Of a stretch of 19,326 bases of DNA, positions 14,912-19,326 are shown piece after piece; the first letter of the stretch is position 1; every line of letters begins with the position of its first letter. The notes under the pieces were generated by a model. It worked only from the letters and a program-made list of their open reading frames with translations, ran no database searches and was not told the DNA's origin. The DNA is from Actinobacteria bacterium UBA7422 (GTDB lineage: Bacteria; Actinomycetota; Actinomycetes; S36-B12). The position numbers and the translations under genes were made by a program. The stretch is from assembly GCA_002469525.1 (NCBI GenBank), contig DKME01000045.1:16763-36088 (forward strand), given 5' to 3'.

Positions 14912-15748
14912 ATGGAAGAGACAGTAATCGCAATGGAAGCGCTAGATGCAGAAATCGCCCGGACCGAGAAAGCTCCAAAGCAAATTGAGATGTCTGCCAA
15001 CGGCGTCAGCGTGTGGTTTGGAAAGCGCAAAGTCTTGGAAAACGTCAACATTGATTTTCCTAAGAAGACCGTCACAGCCTTGATCGGTCCGTCCGGCTGC
15101 GGTAAATCAACTTTTCTTCGCACATTGAACCGCTTACACGAATTGATTCCAGGCGCCGCGTTGGCGGGTGAGGTGCTCTACGAGGGCGACGATATCTACC
15201 GACAGGATGTGGACCCCGTGCACATCCGTCTGGCAATCGGCATGGTGTTCCAAAAGCCGAACCCCTTTCCCTCAATGACAATTCGAGGAAACGTGCTTTC
15301 GGGCCTGAAGCTCTCTGGCCTCAAGCGCAAGGACCACGACGAGCTTGTTGAACAAACTTTGATCTCGGCAGGTTTGTGGAAAGAAGTCAAGGATCGACTT
15401 AACGCACCGGCTGGAGACTTATCAGGGGGGCAGCAGCAGCGTCTGGTTATTGCTCGTGCCCTAGCGGTCAATCCACATGTACTCCTCATGGATGAGCCCT
15501 GTTCGGCGCTTGACCCTGCATCAACATTAAAGATCGAAGAGACGATCAGGGAACTCTCAAAGGACATCACGATCATTATCGTCACTCACAACATGCAACA
15601 GGCTGTGCGTGTCTCGGATTACACGGCATTTTTCCTCGCAGAGGAAAACCAGCCGGGCTTCGTTGTTGAACAAGGATTGACAACGGAGATCTTTGGCAAC
15701 CCGCGCGACAACCGAACGCTGGACTACGTGAATGGTCGGTTTGGTTAA
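14912..15748 (+). CDS. pstB: Phosphate ABC transporter ATP-binding protein PstB
   Basis: A 278-residue ABC ATPase with Walker A GPSGCGKST, the PstB-type Q-loop MVFQKPNPFP, signature LSGGQQQR, Walker B VLLMDEP and H-loop IVTHNM. PstB powers phosphate uptake through PstC and PstA on the cytoplasmic side. I chose the ATG at 14912, preceded by GAAAGG at 14899-14904; the frame is open to 14789 but that part overlaps pstA. The N-terminus is about 25 residues longer than in E. coli and acidic. Confidence 0.95.
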   Translation: MEETVIAMEALDAEIARTEKAPKQIEMSANGVSVWFGKRKVLENVNIDFPKKTVTALIGPSGCGKSTFLRTLNRLHELIPGAALAGEVLYEGDDIYRQDVDPVHIRLAIGMVFQKPNPFPSMTIRGNVLSGLKLSGLKRKDHDELVEQTLISAGLWKEVKDRLNAPAGDLSGGQQQRLVIARALAVNPHVLLMDEPCSALDPASTLKIEETIRELSKDITIIIVTHNMQQAVRVSDYTAFFLAEENQPGFVVEQGLTTEIFGNPRDNRTLDYVNGRFG

Positions 15749-15771
15749 CAGGAGTTTCCACTGGTGTCTGA

Positions 15772-15803
15772 GTACATGCACTGTTCACCTAAATGTTTAT
15801 AAA
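15772..15803 (+). promoter_or_regulatory. Probable second PHO box and promoter upstream of pstS
   Basis: A perfect GTTCACC at 15783-15789 follows a degenerate copy GTACATG (15772-15778) at the 11-base period, and a TATAAA -10-like hexamer lies at 15798-15803, nine bases after the box, where a PhoP-activated promoter would need it. It would give pstS its own promoter within the pst operon, which suits the high level of binding protein usually required. Confidence 0.6.
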
Positions 15804-15889
15804 TAGAAAAGTAAGTGACTAGAGCAGGTCACATTGGCCGAATAACTTCTGAATGTAAGCAAATATTCCCATCAAATGAAGGAGACACA

Positions 15890-16966
15890 GTGCGTAAAGC
15901 GCGTCGAATTAATGCACTCGTAGGAAGCGTTGCTGGTGTTACTGCACTGGCTGCGTCAGCGCTCGTAGGCGCCGTTCCGGCAAATGCGGCAGAAACAATC
16001 AGCGGCGGTGGAGCCTCATTCCCATACCCATGGATCCAAGCATGTGCTTCGGACTTCAACGCTTCACAGAAAAATTTCACAATCCAGTACACCAGCACCG
16101 GTTCGGGTACCGGCAAATCAAACTTCACCAAGGGAGTTTTTGATTATGCCCAAACTGACAGCAAGTACTCCAGCGGTGAACCATCATTTGGCTGGGAGTA
16201 CATCCCTAATATTGGTGGAGCTGTCACCTTCCCTATTAATTTGAAGAACAAGAAGACAGGCCGCACATTGGGCTCGTCCATTCAGTTGAAGCAGACCACA
16301 CTTGCCAAGATCCTTGGTGGCAACATCAAGATGTGGAATGACAAAGAGATTCTCAGGAGCAATAGTCGAATTGCGGCTGCAATCCCGGCTACTCCGATTA
16401 CGGTCTCCTACCGTTCAGACAACTCGGGTACATCCAATAACACGCTTCAGTACTTGAATTCGTGGGCGCCATCAATTTTCTCTAAGGTTCAAGACGATTT
16501 CTCGACAGCCTTCCCAGGTGGCAAGCCACCCGCTAACAGTATTGCCGGTAAAGGCAATGCCGGTGTCATGGCAAACGTGATCGCCACCGATGGTGCCATT
16601 GGTTATGTCGATCTTGGAGACTCCAAGGGTTACCCATCAGCCCGGGTGCAGAATGCAATGGGAGAGTTTGTCGCACCATCCTCTGCCTCGGCTTCAAAGA
16701 ACCTTGCTAATCAGACCAACGTTGCGGCTAATGGGCTAGTGAGCTTGAACTACAAGGTCAAGGCTAAGGGCGCATACCCCGTTGCGATCTTTAGCTACCT
16801 ACTTGCACGCACCGACGGTAAGGGACCAAATGGACTTGGTGTTCGTCAATTCGCTGACTACCTGCTCCAGAAGTGTGGTCCACAGCGTGCGTCCTCACTG
16901 GGTTACGTTCCAGTAGGCGGCAAGGTACTTGCAAAGGCTAAGACGCTCGTCAACAACATCAAATAA
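15890..16966 (+). CDS. pstS: Phosphate-binding protein PstS
   Basis: A 358-residue extracytoplasmic phosphate-binding protein. It has a Sec-type signal peptide with a likely cut after PANA (residue 33). The mature part begins with ISGGGASFPYPW and contains DYAQTDSKYS and YRSDNSGTSNNTLQYL, equivalents of the phosphate-coordinating motifs (R-x-D-x-SGT in E. coli PstS). No lipobox Cys follows the signal, so it is not an obvious lipoprotein, which is unusual for a monoderm PstS. The GTG at 15890 has a good ribosome site (GAAGGAG at 15878-15884). It lies 141 bases after pstB with its own likely promoter. Confidence 0.95.
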   Translation: MRKARRINALVGSVAGVTALAASALVGAVPANAAETISGGGASFPYPWIQACASDFNASQKNFTIQYTSTGSGTGKSNFTKGVFDYAQTDSKYSSGEPSFGWEYIPNIGGAVTFPINLKNKKTGRTLGSSIQLKQTTLAKILGGNIKMWNDKEILRSNSRIAAAIPATPITVSYRSDNSGTSNNTLQYLNSWAPSIFSKVQDDFSTAFPGGKPPANSIAGKGNAGVMANVIATDGAIGYVDLGDSKGYPSARVQNAMGEFVAPSSASASKNLANQTNVAANGLVSLNYKVKAKGAYPVAIFSYLLARTDGKGPNGLGVRQFADYLLQKCGPQRASSLGYVPVGGKVLAKAKTLVNNIK

Positions 16967-16993
16967 GTAAAAGCGAAAATTAAGGTGAGGGCA

Positions 16994-18151
16994 ATGTTCC
17001 AGTCTCGAAACAGACACTGGGGCGTTGCCCTCACTGTCGTATCTACGCTCAGCGCAATGTTGCTGGTGAGTGCGTGTACGCCGCCAATGCCACCAGACGT
17101 ACTCGCGGCACAGTTAGAAAACCAAATTAACTGCCAAAACGGATCCCAGGAAGTTGCAGTCCCCGAAGAATTCATGGGCAGTTTTGACATTGTGAATGTA
17201 ACCTTGAGTGGCGTGTGTCCCGAGCAATCCGTCACCGAAACCACCACGGACATGCCAACTGGTGTTCGGGTGACCTCGGCTGCTCCAACAACTATCGAGA
17301 TTGTTGACTTCACTGAGCAGTGCACCGGTGAAGTCATTACGGTCCCAGTCTTCAATTACGGTGTGACGCTTTCCTACAACATTATTGGGCTTGATGGATT
17401 GGTCCTCAGCCCAACGGTGATTGCAGGAATTCTCAGTGGGAGCATCACGATGTGGGACGATCCTGCAATAGCCGCGGACAATTCAGGATACGACCTTTCA
17501 GGGCTGCCCGAAATCGTAGTTATGAGCGTTGAGACGCCTACCGGTTCAGTCGATGCCATGACGAGTTACCTCACTGCTGAAGTACCCGAGTTGTGGCCCT
17601 CCGGTGTGTCAGGCGTGCTCGAACTTGGAGAAAAATTTGCAACGGAAGCTGATCTAATCGGTGAAATGATCGCGGTGGAAGGCGCTGTTGCGGTGCTCCC
17701 GATCGTCCAAGCGATTAATAACGTGATCCCGATGGCTGCGACAGAGGTGAACGGTGTCGTAATCAACCCTGACGACACTCAGTTGCAAAAGGTGGGCTCT
17801 GGCGCCCTTGAAGTAGCGGTAGCTCCAGGCTCACTCACGGCCACGCCCGCAACAGGCGGCGTTCCAATTGAAGGCAATTTCGACCTGGCGGCTTCAAAGG
17901 TTGTCATTGCCGAAGGAGCGGATCTGATTGGTTGGCCAATTTTAGGGACAGCCCATGCAATGGTGTGCAACACACCTGAAGACCCGCTGCCGCTTTCTAC
18001 CGTCCAATTCTTGATCCGGTTGTCGGGTCAAGGATCCTTCGAGACCTATGGACTTACCCCGATACCTGAGCCAATCAGGCTGCAGACATTTGTGCCATTA
18101 CAGGTCTCACTCAGCGAAACGGTCGCACCCGAAGAGAGTGCGACCGAGTAG
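16994..18151 (+). CDS. PstS-like lipoprotein without the usual phosphate-binding motif
   Basis: A 385-residue putative lipoprotein. The signal peptide ends in the lipobox LVSAC, so it is probably lipid-anchored. The middle matches PBP-like domains of PstS (LSPTVIAGILSGSITMWDDP, then VMSVETPTGSVDAMTSYL). At the place where PstS has R-x-D-x-SGT, this protein has SVETPTGSVDA: the Arg and Asp are missing, so it may not bind phosphate in the normal way. The N-terminal third (after the lipobox) is unlike PstS and contains several Cys residues (for example VCPEQ, EQCTGE). I favour the ATG at 16994, with AAGG at 16982-16985; a GTG at 16985 is possible. It follows pstS by 27 bases. Confidence 0.75.
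   Translation: MFQSRNRHWGVALTVVSTLSAMLLVSACTPPMPPDVLAAQLENQINCQNGSQEVAVPEEFMGSFDIVNVTLSGVCPEQSVTETTTDMPTGVRVTSAAPTTIEIVDFTEQCTGEVITVPVFNYGVTLSYNIIGLDGLVLSPTVIAGILSGSITMWDDPAIAADNSGYDLSGLPEIVVMSVETPTGSVDAMTSYLTAEVPELWPSGVSGVLELGEKFATEADLIGEMIAVEGAVAVLPIVQAINNVIPMAATEVNGVVINPDDTQLQKVGSGALEVAVAPGSLTATPATGGVPIEGNFDLAASKVVIAEGADLIGWPILGTAHAMVCNTPEDPLPLSTVQFLIRLSGQGSFETYGLTPIPEPIRLQTFVPLQVSLSETVAPEESATE
18120..18146. terminator. Hairpin at the convergent end of the pst and sulfur genes
   Basis: CGGTCGCAC (18120-18128) and GTGCGACCG (18138-18146) form a perfect 9-base-pair stem with a 9-base loop, at the very end of the PstS-like gene and 17 bases from the end of the converging dsrE2-like gene. It lacks a clear T-run on either side (only TTTC on the minus strand), so it could serve as a weak bidirectional terminator or RNA 3' end stabiliser. 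Confidence 0.4.
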
Positions 18152-18162
18152 CTTGTGGGTTG

Positions 18163-18663
18163 CTAAATGAAAAGGAGCTGAGCTCCGTCAGTCATCTCAA
18201 TAAAGTCGCTGGCATTAATTATCGCGTCGACACCTTCGTAAAGGTCTTTCTTGCTGAGATGGTTCATGTCTGCGCTGAGCTGGCAGGCCCAGATTTTCGC
18301 ACCCGAATCCTTTAACAGATCAAGGAACTCGCGTACCTCGGGGACGTCTAGGTCTGCAAGAGCCTTTTTGAGCGAATGCGTAGCAAAGCTGGTTACTCCG
18401 GGGAGTGGGCTGAGCGCAGCCGGCATGTGAGCTGCCGGGTTTCCCACCGGTGAAAACTTCAGGTGATCCATCGTTTTCTCGTTAATAATGTCGAATCCCC
18501 AAAAGGTGAAGAATAGGTCAACGGCAACGCCTTCTCCCAAAGCAGCGTTACCCAAGATGAATGCGGGATAAGCCATGTCCAACGAGCCCTTTGAACAAAT
18601 GATGGCCAGTTTTCTACCTGTTCCTTCGTCGTCGCCGAAGGAAGGAACAATCATGTCGCTCAT
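18163..18663 (-). CDS. DsrE2-type sulfur carrier (DsrE/DsrF/DrsH-like family)
   Basis: A 166-residue protein of the DsrE2 family, recognised by RKLAIICSKGSLDMAYPAF, LFFTFWGFDIIN and the cysteine in KIWACQLSADMN (Cys127), the residue position used for sulfur binding in this family; another Cys is at 23. DsrE-like proteins pass persulfide sulfur between carriers such as TusA, rhodanese and DsrC. The ATG at 18663 overlaps the stop of the preceding gene (ATGA). Some members have a C-terminal or N-terminal membrane helix; the hydrophobic stretch at about 45-60 may be membrane-bound. It sits downstream of a DsrC/TusE gene and SQR, fitting a role in sulfide-derived sulfur. Confidence 0.88.
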   Translation of the reverse strand: MSDMIVPSFGDDEGTGRKLAIICSKGSLDMAYPAFILGNAALGEGVAVDLFFTFWGFDIINEKTMDHLKFSPVGNPAAHMPAALSPLPGVTSFATHSLKKALADLDVPEVREFLDLLKDSGAKIWACQLSADMNHLSKKDLYEGVDAIINASDFIEMTDGAQLLFI

Positions 18664-18974
18664 ACACAACCAGCTGGCTTAGGTAGACCGGCAATATAGG
18701 ACATCTTCTTTGCTGGTTTTTTTGGGAATAGGGCAAAGAGTGACTTCGTGTCTACGCCTCCGGTAGTGGAAACGCGGCGAAGGGTCGGAGTCGCACCATT
18801 TACTTTGAAGTCTTCACGCAGGAAGTTGATAACTTTCCAGTGGTCCTCGGTGAGGTTTACGCCGATCGCGGTGGCTAGGGCGCCGGCTATCTCGGGATCC
18901 CACTGGTCGTATTCGGTGAGAAAGCCTTCGTCATCCACGGAGACTTCGTGGCCCTCAATTACTGTTGTTGGCAT
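18660..18974 (-). CDS. TusE/DsrC-family sulfur relay protein with a single C-terminal cysteine
   Basis: A 104-residue DsrC/TusE protein: DEGFLTEYDQWDPEIAGALA, LTEDHWKVINFLREDF and the C-terminal arm ending AGLPKPAGCV. The penultimate Cys103 is the sulfur-carrying residue of the family. The second cysteine, which true DsrC proteins have 11 residues earlier, is Ser92 here, so it resembles TusE-type proteins and not the DsrC of dissimilatory sulfite reduction. The ATG at 18974 is preceded by AAAGGA on the minus strand. It lies 26 bases after the SQR gene and overlaps the DsrE2 gene. Confidence 0.9.
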   Translation of the reverse strand: MPTTVIEGHEVSVDDEGFLTEYDQWDPEIAGALATAIGVNLTEDHWKVINFLREDFKVNGATPTLRRVSTTGGVDTKSLFALFPKKPAKKMSYIAGLPKPAGCV

Positions 18975-19000
18975 TGCTTTTCCTTTCGATTGTGAAATTC

Positions 19001-19326
19001 TTAACTGGTAGCTTTTGCGAGTTGGGCTTCGTCCAGCATCCCGGTGTCTTTGCCACTCAGGCTCATGTGAGCTGGGACAGGCATTTGGTGTCCTGGCATC
19101 AAGATGTTCCAGTACATCCAGCGAAAGGCCATTTTCCCCATGTGGTTCATGCGAGTCTTTTTCAGCAGACTCATGGGGCCAACGATCGGGTAGGGATACT
19201 TGCCGGGGAGTGGCTCGACGTTGTAGTTGAAGTCAATAAGCATCGCTTTTCCGCCACCAGTTTCAATAAAACAGTTCGCGTGACCATCAAATCGATGTGT
19301 CATTTCCTTACCCTGGATATGTTCCA
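19001..19326 (-). CDS. Sulfide:quinone oxidoreductase family flavoprotein, C-terminal part; rest outside window
   Basis: The last 108 codons of a flavoprotein of the sulfide:quinone oxidoreductase family; the frame is open to the window edge. Recognised parts are FDGHANCFIETG (with the resolving Cys region), AMLIDFNYNVEPLPGKYP, GPMSLLKKTRMNHMGK and FRWMYWNILMPG, the membrane-contacting C-terminal end typical of SQR type proteins that oxidise sulfide to persulfide or polysulfide and reduce quinone. It is followed by the DsrC/TusE and DsrE2 genes on the same strand. A flavocytochrome c-like or other NDH-2 relative is less likely given these motifs. Confidence 0.85.
   Translation of the reverse strand, partial: EHIQGKEMTHRFDGHANCFIETGGGKAMLIDFNYNVEPLPGKYPYPIVGPMSLLKKTRMNHMGKMAFRWMYWNILMPGHQMPVPAHMSLSGKDTGMLDEAQLAKATS

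Noticed and set aside
15815..15889. A longer N-terminus for PstS
   Set aside because: It would place 25 polar residues ahead of the signal peptide; the GTG at 15890 has a strong ribosome site and starts a normal signal sequence.
1..19326. tRNA, rRNA, CRISPR arrays, insertion sequences, attachment sites
   Set aside because: I looked on both strands for tRNA-like folds, spaced repeats and transposase-like sequences and saw none.

Overview
The window looks like a chromosomal segment of an aerobic actinobacterium (Actinomycetota) with moderate G+C. This is inferred from frequent GTG starts, overlapping stop/start junctions, GTTCACC direct repeats of the actinobacterial PHO-box type upstream of pst genes, and the family types present. 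Species cannot be named from the sequence. Gene content suggests an organism that burns organic carbon but gains extra electrons from carbon monoxide and reduced sulfur.

Layout. (1) 1-4536, plus strand: the 3' two thirds of coxL, carrying the form I signature AYRCSFR (a genuine CO dehydrogenase large subunit). It is followed by an XdhC/CoxI-type protein fused to a YHS domain, a CoxG-like SRPBCC protein, and five tandem genes for very small single-helix membrane proteins that I do not recognise. coxM and coxS presumably lie upstream, outside the window. (2) 4533-7491, minus strand: an unknown 82-residue protein, the MoxR-type ATPase CoxD, the VWA protein CoxE, an unknown 98-residue protein and a GIY-YIG-like protein, tightly coupled. 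(3) 7506-7864: a divergent intergenic region with a decayed piece of moaA and a possible terminator. (4) 7865-12752, plus strand: a second CoxG/MoxR/VWA set followed without a break by the molybdenum cofactor genes moeA, moaC and mog/moaB. (5) 12752-18151, plus strand: a PHO box and the high-affinity phosphate transporter pstC-pstA-pstB-pstS, with an extra PstS-like lipoprotein gene. (6) 18163-19326, minus strand: the end of a sulfide:quinone oxidoreductase gene, then a TusE/DsrC-type gene and a DsrE2-type gene.

How the parts fit. CoxL needs molybdenum cofactor (cytosine dinucleotide form) and a Cu-S-Mo centre. XdhC-like, CoxD and CoxE proteins are cofactor insertion and maturation factors in this family, CoxG links the enzyme to the membrane, and MoeA/MoaC/Mog make the cofactor. 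The duplicated CoxG/MoxR/VWA set may mature a second molybdo-enzyme or act alongside the first.

Most interesting: the run of five small membrane proteins behind coxG, the moaA relic between the two maturation operons, and the unusual pair of PstS proteins (one with an intact phosphate motif but no lipid anchor, one with a lipid anchor but without the motif).
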